From Hymenobacter jeongseonensis (GTDB lineage: Bacteria; Bacteroidota; Bacteroidia; Cytophagales; Hymenobacteraceae): a DNA stretch of 64,000 nucleotides. The stretch spans positions 550,566 through 614,565 of the forward strand of contig NZ_JADQDQ010000003.1 of assembly GCF_015694725.1 (NCBI RefSeq), given 5' to 3'. Shown in pieces: positions 1-9,052 of this stretch. The notes below the pieces were generated by a model. It was not told the DNA's origin and made no database searches. It worked only from the letters and a program-made list of their open reading frames with translations. Within the stretch, counting starts at the first letter, position 1. Each line of letters begins with the position of its first letter. The position numbers and the translations under genes were made by a program.

Positions 1-1
1 G

Positions 2-1546
2 ACCTTCGGGCTGGGCATCTGGGCCATCACGGCGCGGCTGCCGGCTGGCTTCATTCCGAGCGAAGACCAGGGCCTGATTTACGCCATTGTGCAGACGCCG
101 CCCGGCACCACGCTGGAGCAAACCAACGCCGTGTCGCAGCGCCTGGCGGGTATGGCCAAGGACGTGCCCGGCATTGCCAATATCTCGTCGCTGGCCGGCT
201 ACGAAGTGCTGACCGAAGGCCGCGGCTCGAACGCCGGCACCCTGCTGCTCGACTTGAAGCCGTGGTCGGAGCGCAAGGAGTCCATCGCCGACATCATCGG
301 CAATCTGGAGAAAAAAGCCCACGAAATCCCGGGCGCGACCATCGAATTCTTCGAGCCGCCGGCCGTGCCGGGCTACGGCGCGGCCGGCGGTTTCCAGCTG
401 CAGCTGCTCGACAAAACCAACTCCGGTGACTATAAGGCCCTGGAAAAGGTGAACGCCGAATTCATGGCCAAGTTGAAGAAACGCAAGGAACTGGCCGGCC
501 TGTTCACCTTCTTCTCGGCCAACTACCCGCAGTACGAGCTCAAGATTGACAACGAGCTGGCTATGCAGAAGGGCGTCAGCATCGGCAACGCCATGAACAC
601 GTTGAGCATTTTGGTGGGCTCAACCTATGAGTTGGGCTTCATCAAGTACCAGCGCTTTTTCAAGGTGTTCGTGCAGGCCTCGCCGGAATACCGTAAGCTG
701 CCCGAGGACATTCTGAACATGTGGGCCAAGAACGACAAGGGCGAAATGGTGCCGTTCTCGGCCTTCATGAAAATCGTGAAGACCCAGGGCGCCAACGAAA
801 TCAACCGCTACAACATGTACACCACGGCCTCCATCCGGGGCGGTGCCGCCGAGGGCTTCAGCTCAGGCGAGGCCATCAAGGCCGTGCAAGAAGTGGCCCA
901 GGACCTGCCCCACGGCTACAGCATCGACTGGGGCGGCCTGTCGAAAGACGAAGTGGGCCGCGGCAACGAGTCGACCATTATTTTCCTGGTGGTGCTGGTG
1001 TTCGTGTACCTGGTGCTGGCCGCGCAGTACGAAAGCTTTCTACTACCGCTGGCCGTAATCTTCTCGCTGATTGCGGGCGTCTTCGGGTCGTTTCTATTCA
1101 TCAAGATGTTCGGCCTCGCCAACGACATCTACGCCCAGGTGGGCCTCGTGATGCTCGTCGGTCTGCTGGGAAAAAACGCGGTACTTATCGTCGAATTCGC
1201 AGCCCTAAAGCATGAAGAGGGCATGTCCGTCCGCGACGCGGCCATCGAAGGCGCCAAAGTGCGTTTCCGCCCGATTCTGATGACGTCGTTTGCCTTCATC
1301 GCCGGCTTGATTCCGCTGGTGGTGGCCACCGGCGCGGGCGCTATTGGCAACCGCACCATCGGCTCCTCGGCCCTTGGCGGTATGCTGTTTGGCACCGTGT
1401 TCGGCGTCATCATCATTCCCGGCTTGTACTACTTCTTTGGCACCTTGGCCGGTAACAGCAAGCTGATTCGGGACGAGAACGAGTCCCCCGTATTTGAAGG
1501 CGTAGAGCCTCGCGTATTAATTGAAGAAACCGAGCCTTATGCTTAA
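2..1546 (+). CDS. RND efflux transporter permease, HAE1 type (3' part only)
   Basis: Partial gene cut by the left window edge; the reading frame is open from base 2, so the true start lies outside. It should pump drugs or other amphiphiles from the inner membrane/periplasm to an outer-membrane channel using the proton gradient. The visible start carries the conserved GFIPSEDQG stretch, followed by the second porter (pore) domain. From about base 958 there is a block of membrane helices including AQYESFLLP and GLLGKNAVLIVEF, both hallmarks of the HAE1/AcrB branch. These are the last transmembrane segments; the C-terminus is a short hydrophilic tail. The next gene starts inside its last codons, so the two are translationally coupled and form the pump-channel operon. 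The adaptor (membrane-fusion) gene is presumably upstream. Confidence 0.93.
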   Translation, partial: TFGLGIWAITARLPAGFIPSEDQGLIYAIVQTPPGTTLEQTNAVSQRLAGMAKDVPGIANISSLAGYEVLTEGRGSNAGTLLLDLKPWSERKESIADIIGNLEKKAHEIPGATIEFFEPPAVPGYGAAGGFQLQLLDKTNSGDYKALEKVNAEFMAKLKKRKELAGLFTFFSANYPQYELKIDNELAMQKGVSIGNAMNTLSILVGSTYELGFIKYQRFFKVFVQASPEYRKLPEDILNMWAKNDKGEMVPFSAFMKIVKTQGANEINRYNMYTTASIRGGAAEGFSSGEAIKAVQEVAQDLPHGYSIDWGGLSKDEVGRGNESTIIFLVVLVFVYLVLAAQYESFLLPLAVIFSLIAGVFGSFLFIKMFGLANDIYAQVGLVMLVGLLGKNAVLIVEFAALKHEEGMSVRDAAIEGAKVRFRPILMTSFAFIAGLIPLVVATGAGAIGNRTIGSSALGGMLFGTVFGVIIIPGLYYFFGTLAGNSKLIRDENESPVFEGVEPRVLIEETEPYA

Positions 1547-2984
1547 GAAACGCCTTTATCAATGCCTGAGCGCCGCCGGTTTGGCCCTCGCCGTGGGCGC
1601 CTGCAAAACGCCGGAGCTGGTGGTGAAAAACGAGAGCCGCAACACGCCGGCCAGCTATACCACCACGACTGCCGCCAGCCAGGATAGCGCCAACATTGCC
1701 CGCGTGCAGTGGAAGCAGTTTTTTACCGACCCCAACCTGCAAGCCCTCATCGGCACGGCCCTGCAAAACAACCAGGAGCTGAACATCACCCTGCAGGAAA
1801 TTAAAATTGCTCGCAACGAAGTCCGCGCCCGCAGCGGCGAGTACCTGCCCTTTGTGGGCCTGGGTGCCCGCGCCGACGTAGAAAAAGTGGGCCGCTACAC
1901 CCTGCAAGGCGCCACCGAGGAGCAGGTCGACATCAAGAAAAACCGCCACACGCCCGACCCGCTCACCAATTTCCAGCTAGGTGCTTACGCTACTTGGGAG
2001 GTTGACATTTGGCACAAGCTGCGCAACGCCAAGAAGGCCGCGGCCCAGCGCTACCTAGCGTCAGTAGAGGGCAAGAACTTCATGGTCACCAACCTGGTGG
2101 CTGAAATTGCCAACTCCTACTACGAGCTGCTGGCCCTGGATAATCAGCTGGCCATTGTGAAGCAGAACATTGGCATTCAAAGCAATGCCCTGGAGCTGGT
2201 GCGCCTGCAGAAAGAGTCGGCCCGCACCACCGAGCTGGCCGTGAAGCGCTTCGAGGCGCAGGTGCAGCATACCCGCAGCCTGCAATTCAAGCTCCAGCAA
2301 AGCATTGTTGAAACGGAGAATAAGTTGAACTACCTGGCGGGCCGCTACCCGCAGCCGGTGGCCCGCAACGACGAGTCTTTCAACAACTTGCAGCCGGCTA
2401 TTATCACGGCCGGCATGCCCACCCAATTGCTCACCAACCGCCCGGACATCCGCCAGGCCGAACAGCAGTTGCTGGCCGCCAAACTGGACGTGCAGGTAGC
2501 CCGCGCCAATTTTTACCCTCGGCTGGGGCTTTCCGCTGCGGCTGGGTTGGCCGCATTCACGCCCGGCTTGCTGGTTTCAACTCCCCAGTCCATGCTCTAT
2601 TCATTGGGCGGCGACTTGGTAGCGCCGCTGGTGAACCGCAACGGCATCAAGGCCGCGTACTACAGCGCCAACGCCGTGCAAACCCAAGCAGTGTACCAGT
2701 ACGAAAAGACGGTGCTCAACGCTTACATCGAAGTTGGCAACCAGCTTTCGAACATCAACAACCTGGCAAAAAGCTACGACGCCAAGGCCAAGGAAGTAGC
2801 CGCCCTGAATCAATCCATCGACATCTCCAACAGCCTCTTCCGCTCGGCGCGGGCCGAGTACACGGAGGTCCTTTTCACCCAGCGCGACGCCCTGGAATCG
2901 AAGTTCGACCTCATCGAAACCAAGATGCAGCAGCTCAATGCCACGGTGAATGTGTACCGCGCCTTGGGCGGTGGCTGGAAATAA
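1539..2984 (+). CDS. Outer-membrane efflux lipoprotein, TolC/OprM (NodT) family
   Basis: About 481 residues forming the outer-membrane exit duct for the RND pump encoded just upstream. The chosen ATG overlaps the end of the pump gene by 8 bases and gives a lipoprotein signal: basic MLKKR, hydrophobic core, lipobox VGAC with Cys22. An in-frame TTG at 1521 is also open but would put an acidic, non-signal sequence in front. The body has the two OEP-type repeats, including the LLTNRPDIRQAEQQLLAAKLDV segment typical of the second repeat and an ARANFYPRLGLSA stretch, plus long helical regions for the periplasmic tunnel. Length is usual for the family. No terminator is obvious directly after it. Confidence 0.93.
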   Translation: MLKKRLYQCLSAAGLALAVGACKTPELVVKNESRNTPASYTTTTAASQDSANIARVQWKQFFTDPNLQALIGTALQNNQELNITLQEIKIARNEVRARSGEYLPFVGLGARADVEKVGRYTLQGATEEQVDIKKNRHTPDPLTNFQLGAYATWEVDIWHKLRNAKKAAAQRYLASVEGKNFMVTNLVAEIANSYYELLALDNQLAIVKQNIGIQSNALELVRLQKESARTTELAVKRFEAQVQHTRSLQFKLQQSIVETENKLNYLAGRYPQPVARNDESFNNLQPAIITAGMPTQLLTNRPDIRQAEQQLLAAKLDVQVARANFYPRLGLSAAAGLAAFTPGLLVSTPQSMLYSLGGDLVAPLVNRNGIKAAYYSANAVQTQAVYQYEKTVLNAYIEVGNQLSNINNLAKSYDAKAKEVAALNQSIDISNSLFRSARAEYTEVLFTQRDALESKFDLIETKMQQLNATVNVYRALGGGWK

Positions 2985-3030
2985 TGATGCAAGCGGCCAA
3001 ATGGCCTTACGCGGTTTAAATACGACGTCT

Positions 3031-3064
3031 TAGGGAATGAGTAAATCTAGGGAACGAGTAAATC
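3031..3064. repeat. Tandem 17-base direct repeat
   Basis: Two adjacent copies of a 17-mer beginning TAGGGAA and ending GAGTAAATC, differing at one base (T/C). It lies in the gap downstream of the efflux operon. Function unknown; it may be a simple slippage duplication. Confidence 0.7.
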
Positions 3065-3465
3065 GCCCACGTAGACTTTCGCTAAGGCGCCGATGACACA
3101 GGGCAGGCCGTTAAGCTTAATGAACTCGCCTGTTTGGCATTCATCATCCCAGCGAGGGAAACGTAACGTAAAATGGAAGCTAAGACCAACCTTCACTTTA
3201 ACGGTGTTTTTTTATCAACTCTTACGGTACTAATTCGCAGATTATTACGATATTCAAATTCCTAGGTCTCATAAGTCTTCATTATCATGCCTGAAGGGTT
3301 ACTACAGTTGTCTTTTTTGTCAACGCATAAGTAACGATTCTGCAGGTTTACCGCTGCCTATTTAAAATTCATAAGGCGTGACAATGTTTACTTTGTTGAG
3401 GACAATTTCGGCTGGCGCCTAACTCATATTTGCTGAAAAGCAAGCGCGCAGAAAATGGCAAGTCC

Positions 3466-3473
3466 TAGCTTTG
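3466..3473 (+). promoter_or_regulatory. Putative Bacteroidota -7 element
   Basis: TAGCTTTG is a perfect match to the TAnnTTTG element recognised by the Bacteroidota housekeeping sigma factor. It sits 25 bases before the ATG at 3498, the right distance for a short leader. No clear -33 TTG was found at the ideal spacing, so this is a candidate only. Confidence 0.55.
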
Positions 3474-3497
3474 CCTTATTACTAAACCCCTGCTTGT

Positions 3498-4385
3498 ATG
3501 CCTTATCCAGACCGCCGAGCGGCCCTTAAATCCATTTTGGCAAGCACGGCCGCAGTTGGAGCTGCGGGGGCATTGAGTGCCATGATGCCTGCGGGAGAGA
3601 TAGAACCACTGCCGTTAGCCCTTAAGGGCAACATCAACCACTCGGTGTGCCGCTGGTGCTACCAGGACTTGTCGTTGGAACAGCTGTGCGTGGCGGCCAA
3701 AAGCATCGGCATCAAAGGCATTGACTTGGTGGGGCCCGCCGACTGGCCCACACTGAAGAAACACGGCCTCGACTCGCCCATGTGCAACGGGGCCGAAATC
3801 AACCTCACTGATGGCTTCAACGACACACGGTTTCACGCCACGCTGCAGAAGAACTACGCGGCTATGATTCCGAAAGTGGCCGCGGCCGGCTATCAGAATC
3901 TGATTTGCTTCAGTGGCAGCCGGCGCGGCATGGACGACGCCACTGGCTGGGCCAACTGCGTGAAGGGCCTCACGCCGCTGCTGGCCCTGGCCAAAAAGCA
4001 CAACGTGGTGCTGGTGATGGAATTACTCAACAGCAAAATCGACCACAAGGACTACCACTGCGACCGCACCGCCTGGGGTGTGGCGCTGGCCAAAAAGCTG
4101 GGCTCCGAGCATTTCAAGCTGCTTTTCGATATTTATCACATGCAGATTGATGAGGGCGACGTCATCCGCACGCTCACCGATAACCACGCCTACATCGGGC
4201 ATTACCACACCGCCGGGGTGCCCGGCCGCCACGAAATCGACGACAGCCAGGAACTGAATTACCCGGCCATCATGCGGGCCATCAAAGCCACTGGCTACAA
4301 GGGCTATGTGGCCCAGGAATTTATCCCGAAGCAACCCGATAAAATTGCCTCGTTACGCAAAGCCGTGCAGCTCTGCGACGTGTAA
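3498..4385 (+). CDS. Hydroxypyruvate isomerase-like TIM-barrel protein, exported
   Basis: 295 residues of the AP-endonuclease/xylose-isomerase-like TIM-barrel family. The central and C-terminal parts carry hydroxypyruvate-isomerase signatures: LFDIYHMQIDEGD and IGHYHTAGVPGRHEID followed by QELNYP, which supply the acidic and His metal ligands, together with Glu in VMELLN and AQEF. The N-terminus has a twin-arginine-type signal (DRRAALKSI, then an Ala/Gly-rich hydrophobic stretch ending near ALSAMMPAG), so the enzyme is probably exported to the periplasm, which argues against simple glyoxylate metabolism. It starts the plus-strand pair with the DUF1080 protein and probably isomerises a sugar or keto-sugar in the same pathway. 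Substrate is not determinable from sequence. Confidence 0.85.
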   Translation: MPYPDRRAALKSILASTAAVGAAGALSAMMPAGEIEPLPLALKGNINHSVCRWCYQDLSLEQLCVAAKSIGIKGIDLVGPADWPTLKKHGLDSPMCNGAEINLTDGFNDTRFHATLQKNYAAMIPKVAAAGYQNLICFSGSRRGMDDATGWANCVKGLTPLLALAKKHNVVLVMELLNSKIDHKDYHCDRTAWGVALAKKLGSEHFKLLFDIYHMQIDEGDVIRTLTDNHAYIGHYHTAGVPGRHEIDDSQELNYPAIMRAIKATGYKGYVAQEFIPKQPDKIASLRKAVQLCDV

Positions 4386-4431
4386 CCAGGCTCTGTTGTC
4401 AATTTTCGCCCGTTCTTCTTATCCTTTTTGC

Positions 4432-5208
4432 ATGAACTTTCGCCTTTTTCTCGCAGTCCTTTTCGTGAGCGCCGTTGGGGCCGCTCAGGCCCAGCAAGCT
4501 GCCAAACCCGAAGAAACCGAGGTCTGGGAGCCCGCTCCCAAAGTGGTAACGCCAGGCAGGGCCAACGCAGACGCTCCGTCCGATGCGCTGGTGCTATTCG
4601 ATGGCAAAAATCTGGACGAGTGGGTTTCGACCGAGAACCGCAATGCGCCGGCCAACTGGACTGTGGCCAAAGGCGTGTTCACGGTAAACAAGCCGGTGGG
4701 CAACATTGAAACCAAGCGCAGCTTCGGCAACTACCAGCTGCACCTGGAGTGGCGCGTGCCGGCCAACATCAGCGGCACGGGGCAGGTGCGGGGCAACAGT
4801 GGCATCTTCCTGGCTTCTTTGGGCAAAGGCGACTTGGGCTACGAATTGCAGCTTCTCGACGCCTACCAAAACAAAACCTACGTCAATGGCATGGCGGGCA
4901 GCATTTACAAGCAGCGCATTCCGGCCGCCAACCCAGCTCGCCGCCCCGGCGAGTGGCAGACCTACGACGTGGTGTGGACGGCCCCGACTTTCGCAGCCAA
5001 TGGCGCCGTGGCCACGCCCGCCTTTGCCACCGTGTTTTTTAACGGCGTGCTGGTGCAAAACCACGTGGCCCTGGCCGGCCCCACCGTCTACATTGGCAAG
5101 CCCGCCTACCAACAGCCCCACGGCCCAGCCCCCATTAAGCTGCAGGCCCACGGCGACAAAAGCGAGCCACTGAGCTTTCGCAACATTTGGGTGCGGGAGT
5201 TGCCGTAG
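4432..5208 (+). CDS. DUF1080 (3-keto-disaccharide hydrolase-like) protein, secreted
   Basis: 258 residues. The ATG at 4432 gives a clear signal peptide (MNFRLFLAVLFVSAVG, cleavage near AQAQQA); the frame is open further upstream but that extension has no signal character. The mature part is a single DUF1080 jelly-roll domain: LFDGKNLDEW, ANWTVAKGVFTV, FGNYQLHLEWRVP, GNSGIFLA, GYELQLLDAY, GEWQTYDVVW and a late FFNGVLVQNH strand are all in the usual order. Members of this family cleave 3-keto-glycosides after C3 oxidation. It lies 46 bases after the isomerase-like gene in the same direction. Its neighbours include a GMC dehydrogenase of the kind that makes 3-keto sugars, which supports this role. 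Exact glycoside unknown. Confidence 0.9.
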   Translation: MNFRLFLAVLFVSAVGAAQAQQAAKPEETEVWEPAPKVVTPGRANADAPSDALVLFDGKNLDEWVSTENRNAPANWTVAKGVFTVNKPVGNIETKRSFGNYQLHLEWRVPANISGTGQVRGNSGIFLASLGKGDLGYELQLLDAYQNKTYVNGMAGSIYKQRIPAANPARRPGEWQTYDVVWTAPTFAANGAVATPAFATVFFNGVLVQNHVALAGPTVYIGKPAYQQPHGPAPIKLQAHGDKSEPLSFRNIWVRELP

Positions 5209-5210
5209 GG

Positions 5211-5242
5211 CAGCAGCGCTGACGTTGTAGTCCGCGCTGCTG
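5211..5242. terminator. Hairpin between convergent genes
   Basis: CAGCAGCGC (5211-5219) and GCGCTGCTG (5234-5242) form a perfect 9-base stem filling the 35-base gap between two convergent genes. There is no strong T-run on either side, so termination is plausible from position rather than proven by form. Confidence 0.45.
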
Positions 5243-5243
5243 C

Positions 5244-6128
5244 TTACACCAAATTTTTCTTGATGTAGGCCATGCTCTGGGTCACGCTATCGAAGGGCGA
5301 GCCGGGCGTGGCATCCTGCTCCACAAAGAAATATTGCAGTCCTGCTTCTTTGGCGTGGGCAAATATCTTTTTGAAGTCGATGCTGCCGTTGCCAACCTCG
5401 GTAAAGGACTTTTGCGGCGTGTGGTCCATGTCCTTCACGTGCCAGAGGGGGAAGCGGCCGGGGTGCTGTGCAAACAGCGTCAGCGGGTCTTTGCCGGCTT
5501 TGGTCACCCAGTAGAGGTCCAGCTCCATCTGCACCAGTTTCTTGTCGGTGGCCAGGAGCAGGTCGAAGGGGAGTTGGCCCTCCTGGGCCACAAATTCGAA
5601 GTCGTGGTTGTGGTAGCAGAGCTGCAGGCCGGCTTTTTGGCAGCGCTCGCCGGCTTTGTTGAGTTGGTCGGCCACGTACTTGTAGTGGTCAATGTTGCCG
5701 CGCTCGGATTGCGAGAGGTAGGCGCACACCATGTATTTGGCCCCAACGGCGGCGGCATCGTCCACGGCGCGGTCCCAACCGTGGAGCATGGTGCCCTGCA
5801 CCGGGGCGCCGTTCATCTGCTCCTCGCCCAGGCGGTAGTGGCTGCTGGGCATAATCAGCCCGTTTTGCTTGAGCAGGGAGGCAAAACCCTGGGGCGTCAT
5901 GCCGTAGAATTTCTGGCTGCCCGTGTAGGTGGCACCTTCTACGGAATTATACCCGATTTTGGCCAGCTGCGCGAGCGTGCCGGCCGGGTCTTTTTCCATG
6001 GCGTCGCGCACGGTGTAGAGCTGCAGCCCGATGTACTTTTTTTTGGGTGCCGCCAGCAGCGACGGTGCCACCAGCAGGCCAGCGGACAAGAGTGCGGCCG
6101 AAGCCAAAAAGTCTCTACGGGAAGTCAT
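5244..6128 (-). CDS. Sugar phosphate isomerase/epimerase-like TIM-barrel protein, Tat-exported
   Basis: 294 residues. The N-terminus MTSRRDFLASAALLSAG is a textbook twin-arginine signal, so the protein folds in the cytoplasm (probably with a metal) and is exported. The mature part is an AP-endonuclease-2-like TIM barrel: IGLQLYTVRDAM, YNSVEGATY, a CYHNHDFEF segment, MELDLYWVTKAGKDP and a final WHVKDMD strand give the metal-binding Glu, Asp and His residues of the family. It is the last gene of the minus-strand series that includes cytochrome c, a second TIM barrel and the Gfo/Idh/MocA protein. Related proteins next to DUF1080 genes act on 3-keto sugars; the precise reaction here is unknown. 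Confidence 0.87.
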   Translation of the reverse strand: MTSRRDFLASAALLSAGLLVAPSLLAAPKKKYIGLQLYTVRDAMEKDPAGTLAQLAKIGYNSVEGATYTGSQKFYGMTPQGFASLLKQNGLIMPSSHYRLGEEQMNGAPVQGTMLHGWDRAVDDAAAVGAKYMVCAYLSQSERGNIDHYKYVADQLNKAGERCQKAGLQLCYHNHDFEFVAQEGQLPFDLLLATDKKLVQMELDLYWVTKAGKDPLTLFAQHPGRFPLWHVKDMDHTPQKSFTEVGNGSIDFKKIFAHAKEAGLQYFFVEQDATPGSPFDSVTQSMAYIKKNLV

Positions 6129-6248
6129 GGGCGAACGGGTTTAAGTTATTAGATAAGAAGAAGTCGCCTTGCGATTGAAAAAGCTCAGCCGCTGCATTTC
6201 GAATATCGGGCCAACTGTTTCTGAAGTAGGGTTGCTCCGCAATTTGGC

Positions 6249-6722
6249 CTACCTGAGGCTTAGAATATATTTGGCCATGGCCTGGGCATCATCGGCCGAA
6301 ATGCCGGCGTGGGGCGTCATGGGAACCGCGCCCCAGTTGCCGGAGCCGCCATGGATGATTTTGCCGGCCAGCATGGTGGCGTTGGCTTCGGTGTTGGGGT
6401 ACTTCTGCGCAATGGCCACGTAGGCCGGGCCTATCACCTTGTCATTCATTTTGTGACAGCTCGCGCAATCGGAAGCGGCCAGCAGGGTGGCGCCGGTGGG
6501 CACAGCAGCAACGCCGCCGGGGTGCTCGGTGCCAATCTTCGAGACGCTGGTGTCAATCTGGGGCTGCTGGGCCACCGCTTTCAAGTTAGAAGCCGTCGTG
6601 CTGTCGCCCTCCGAAGTAGCCGGGGTTTCCGTGCTGGTTTGGTCGGGTCCATCTTTTTTGTAGCCGGTATCGCAAGCGGCGAGCAGGCCGCAAAGGCTGA
6701 GGAGCAAAGCAGTTTTTTTCAT
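6249..6722 (-). CDS. Monoheme class I cytochrome c, lipoprotein
   Basis: 157 residues. The lipobox LLAAC (Cys17) after MKKTALLLSLCG marks it as a lipoprotein on the periplasmic side. A Thr/Ser/Asp-rich flexible linker of about 50 residues leads to one c-type heme domain with C86-A-S-C89-H90 and a probable distal Met in AVPMTPHAG. The short domain resembles cytochrome c551/552. It lies 15 bases after the preceding TIM-barrel gene, so the two are co-transcribed. In this island it is the natural electron acceptor for the GMC sugar dehydrogenase encoded further upstream on the same strand, though that link is inferred from context. Confidence 0.92.
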   Translation of the reverse strand: MKKTALLLSLCGLLAACDTGYKKDGPDQTSTETPATSEGDSTTASNLKAVAQQPQIDTSVSKIGTEHPGGVAAVPTGATLLAASDCASCHKMNDKVIGPAYVAIAQKYPNTEANATMLAGKIIHGGSGNWGAVPMTPHAGISADDAQAMAKYILSLR

Positions 6723-6737
6723 GAGGATGCAGCGGGC

Positions 6738-7790
6738 TTAGATTCCCAGCAGGGTGTGGTTGAGGGTAGGATTGGGGGCTGTGGCGGCGAAGTCGTCGAA
6801 GGCTTTTTCGGTGACCCGAATAATATGGTCGCGGATGAAGGCCGCTCCTTCGCGGGCGCCATCTTCCGGGTGCTTGAGGGCGCATTCCCACTCCAGCACG
6901 GCCCAACCCGGAAAGTCGTATTGTGCCAGCTTGCTGAATATTGCCTTGAAATTAACTTGCCCGTCGCCCAAGGAGCGGAAGCGGCCGGCCCGGTTCGGCC
7001 AGCTCTGGTAGCCGCCGTACACGCCCTGCCGTCCCGTGGGGTTAAATTCGGCATCTTTGACGTGGAACATGCGGATGCGCTCGTGGTAGATGTCGATGTA
7101 CTCCAGGTAATCGAGGCATTGCAGCACGAAGTGTGAGGGGTCGTAGAGCAGGCAGGCGCGCGGGTGCTGCTGCACACGCTCCAAAAATATCTCGTAGGTG
7201 ACGCCGTCGTGCAGGTCTTCGCCGGGGTGAATTTCGTAGCACACGTCCACGCCGCACTCGTCGAAGGCGTTCAGGATGGGCGTCCAGCGCTTGGCAAGCT
7301 CGTCAAAACCGGCCTCAACCAACCCGGCTGGCCGCTGGGGCCAGGGGTACACCATCGGCCAAAGCAAAGCGCCGCTGAACGTGGCGTGGGCCTGCAAGCC
7401 CAAATTTTGGGATGCCTTGGCGGCGTATTTTAGTTGCTGCACGGCCCACTGCTGGCGAGCCGCGGGGTTGTTGCGGTAAGCTTCCGGCGCAAAGCCATCG
7501 AAGAGTTGGTCATAAGCCGGATTCACGGCTACTAGCTGGCCCTGCAAGTGCGTGGACAGTTCGGTGATTTCCAAGCCGGCGGCATTCACGATGCCCTTTA
7601 CCTCGTCGGCGTAGGTTTTGCTCTCGGCTGCTTTTTGTAAGTCGATGAAGCGTGGGTCGCTGGTCGGGAGTTGCACGCCTTGGTAGCCAAGACCTTTCGC
7701 CCAGGTGCAGATGCTTTCCAAGCTGTTGAACGGCGCGTCGTCGCCCATGAATTGGGCCAGGAAAATAGCAGGTCCTTTAATGGTTTTCAT
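6738..7790 (-). CDS. TIM-barrel sugar isomerase/epimerase-like protein, cytoplasmic
   Basis: 350 residues, starting MKTIKGPAIFLAQF. The frame is open 27 codons further upstream but that part overlaps the end of the previous gene and has no family similarity, so the ATG at 7790 is preferred. No signal peptide is present, unlike the other two TIM barrels in this island. Recognisable metal-site strands are VDVCYEIHPGEDLHDG, LLYDPSHFVLQCLDY, IRMFHVKDAEF and AVLEWECALK; together they place it in the xylose-isomerase-like TIM-barrel superfamily. The gap to the upstream Gfo/Idh/MocA gene is only 7 bases, so they form an operon and probably act in sequence on an imported keto-sugar or its phosphate. 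Confidence 0.87.
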   Translation of the reverse strand: MKTIKGPAIFLAQFMGDDAPFNSLESICTWAKGLGYQGVQLPTSDPRFIDLQKAAESKTYADEVKGIVNAAGLEITELSTHLQGQLVAVNPAYDQLFDGFAPEAYRNNPAARQQWAVQQLKYAAKASQNLGLQAHATFSGALLWPMVYPWPQRPAGLVEAGFDELAKRWTPILNAFDECGVDVCYEIHPGEDLHDGVTYEIFLERVQQHPRACLLYDPSHFVLQCLDYLEYIDIYHERIRMFHVKDAEFNPTGRQGVYGGYQSWPNRAGRFRSLGDGQVNFKAIFSKLAQYDFPGWAVLEWECALKHPEDGAREGAAFIRDHIIRVTEKAFDDFAATAPNPTLNHTLLGI

Positions 7791-7797
7791 GGGCAAA

Positions 7798-8949
7798 TTA
7801 GGCAACGAAATCGGTCCATTTGGTGTCGGAATGACCCGAGGCAATGACGTTTTCAATGAAGGCCATGCCACGAATGCCGTCTGCTAAACTCGGGTAGTCC
7901 AACGCTTCGGGCGCGGCGGTTTGGCCCGCCATTTCTGCTTGTAAAGCCAGTGCGAAATTGCGGTACAGGTTGGCGAAGGCTTCGAGGTAGCCCTCGGGGT
8001 GGCCGGCGGGGGTCCGCGTATTATGCTGCGCGAAAGAACCCACGTAGCCCGTACCCGTGCGGCGGATTTCGGCCGGGCGGTCCAGCCAGCGCACCAGCAG
8101 GGTGTTGGCATCGGCCTGCTGCCATTCCAGGCCCCCTTTTTCGCCGTACACCCGCACACGGACGTTGTTTTCTTCACCCGCCGCGACTTGCGTGGCCACC
8201 AGCACGCCGCTGGCGCCGTGGCTTAGCCGGAGCAGTACCGCGCCATCGTCGTCGAGTCGCCGGCCGGGCACCACTACGTTGATATCGGCGCACAGCTTCT
8301 CGACTTGCAGGCCGCTCACGTATTCTAGCAGGTTGAAAGCGTGGGTGCCAATGTCGCCCATGGCCCCGGCGATGCCGCTTCGTGCCGGGTCGGTGCGCCA
8401 AGCCGCCTGCTTGTTATCGCTGCCCTCTTCAAAGCCGCTGAGCCAGCCCTGCGGATATTCCACGTACACCTTCCGGATGCCGCCCAGCGTGCCCGCCGCA
8501 ATGAGTTGCCGGGCCTCTTTCACCATGGGGTAGCCGGTGTAGGTGTGCGTCAGGCACAGTTTCTGGCCGCTCGCGACGGCAATTTGTTGCAGTTGCTTGG
8601 CCTCGGCCAGCGAAAACGTCATGGGCTTGTCCAGAATGACGTGGAAGCCGCTTTGCAGCGCCAGTTTGGCCGGCTCAAAGTGCAAATGGTTGGGCGTGAC
8701 GATGGCAATAACTTGTACCCGCTCGGCCGTGGGCCGCTGCTGTTCCTGCTCGATAAGCTCCTGGTAAGAGCCGTACACACGGTCGGGGGCCAGGCCCAGA
8801 AGTACGCCCGTGGCGCGGGACTTCGCGGCGTCGCTGCTGAAGGCGCCGGCCGTGAGTTCATACAAGCCGTCGAGGGCGGCGGCCATGCGGTGAATGCCAC
8901 CGATGAAGGCGCCTTGTCCGCCACCAATCATGGCCAGTCGTAATTTCAT
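7798..8949 (-). CDS. Gfo/Idh/MocA family NAD(P)-dependent oxidoreductase
   Basis: 383 residues. An N-terminal Rossmann fold carries the nucleotide-binding GGGQGAFIG loop, followed by VIAIVTPNHLHFEPA and the ILDKPMTFSLAEA segment, which is the DKP form of the family's catalytic EKP motif. The C-terminal alpha/beta domain contains GAMGDIGTHAFNLLEY, where Asp and His are the usual catalytic pair. There is no signal peptide. Members interconvert sugars and 3-keto or other oxo-sugars; in this context it could reduce or oxidise the C3 position of a sugar in the cytoplasm. It is first of a tightly spaced pair with the cytoplasmic TIM barrel. Confidence 0.92.
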   Translation of the reverse strand: MKLRLAMIGGGQGAFIGGIHRMAAALDGLYELTAGAFSSDAAKSRATGVLLGLAPDRVYGSYQELIEQEQQRPTAERVQVIAIVTPNHLHFEPAKLALQSGFHVILDKPMTFSLAEAKQLQQIAVASGQKLCLTHTYTGYPMVKEARQLIAAGTLGGIRKVYVEYPQGWLSGFEEGSDNKQAAWRTDPARSGIAGAMGDIGTHAFNLLEYVSGLQVEKLCADINVVVPGRRLDDDGAVLLRLSHGASGVLVATQVAAGEENNVRVRVYGEKGGLEWQQADANTLLVRWLDRPAEIRRTGTGYVGSFAQHNTRTPAGHPEGYLEAFANLYRNFALALQAEMAGQTAAPEALDYPSLADGIRGMAFIENVIASGHSDTKWTDFVA

Positions 8950-8997
8950 AGAGAGTAGTTGGTTGGGAAATGGTAGAGGCTGTCAGCAAAGGACTAC

Positions 8998-9034
8998 AAC
9001 CCGTCATTCATAGCGCAGCGCAGCATGACGGGTT
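8998..9034. repeat. Short palindrome related to the 36.7/38.4 kb elements
   Basis: Arms AACCCGTCAT (8998-9007) and ATGACGGGTT (9025-9034) enclose a loop containing AGCGCAGCG. The GTCAT ends and AGCGCAGCG core are shared with the two long palindromes at 36722-36799 and 38385-38496, so this appears to be a degenerate or shortened copy. It sits between the MFS gene and the oxidoreductase gene. Confidence 0.6.
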
Positions 9035-9052
9035 TTCTCAACATGTTTTCAA

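Larger units (their letters stand above)
2985..3497. other. Gene-free AT-rich gap
   Basis: About 510 bases without a convincing reading frame. Base composition is clearly AT-richer than the flanking genes. It holds a tandem 17-base repeat with one mismatch (3031-3047 and 3048-3064) and, at its right end, a good -7 promoter element for the next gene. I see no RNA gene in it. Confidence 0.7.
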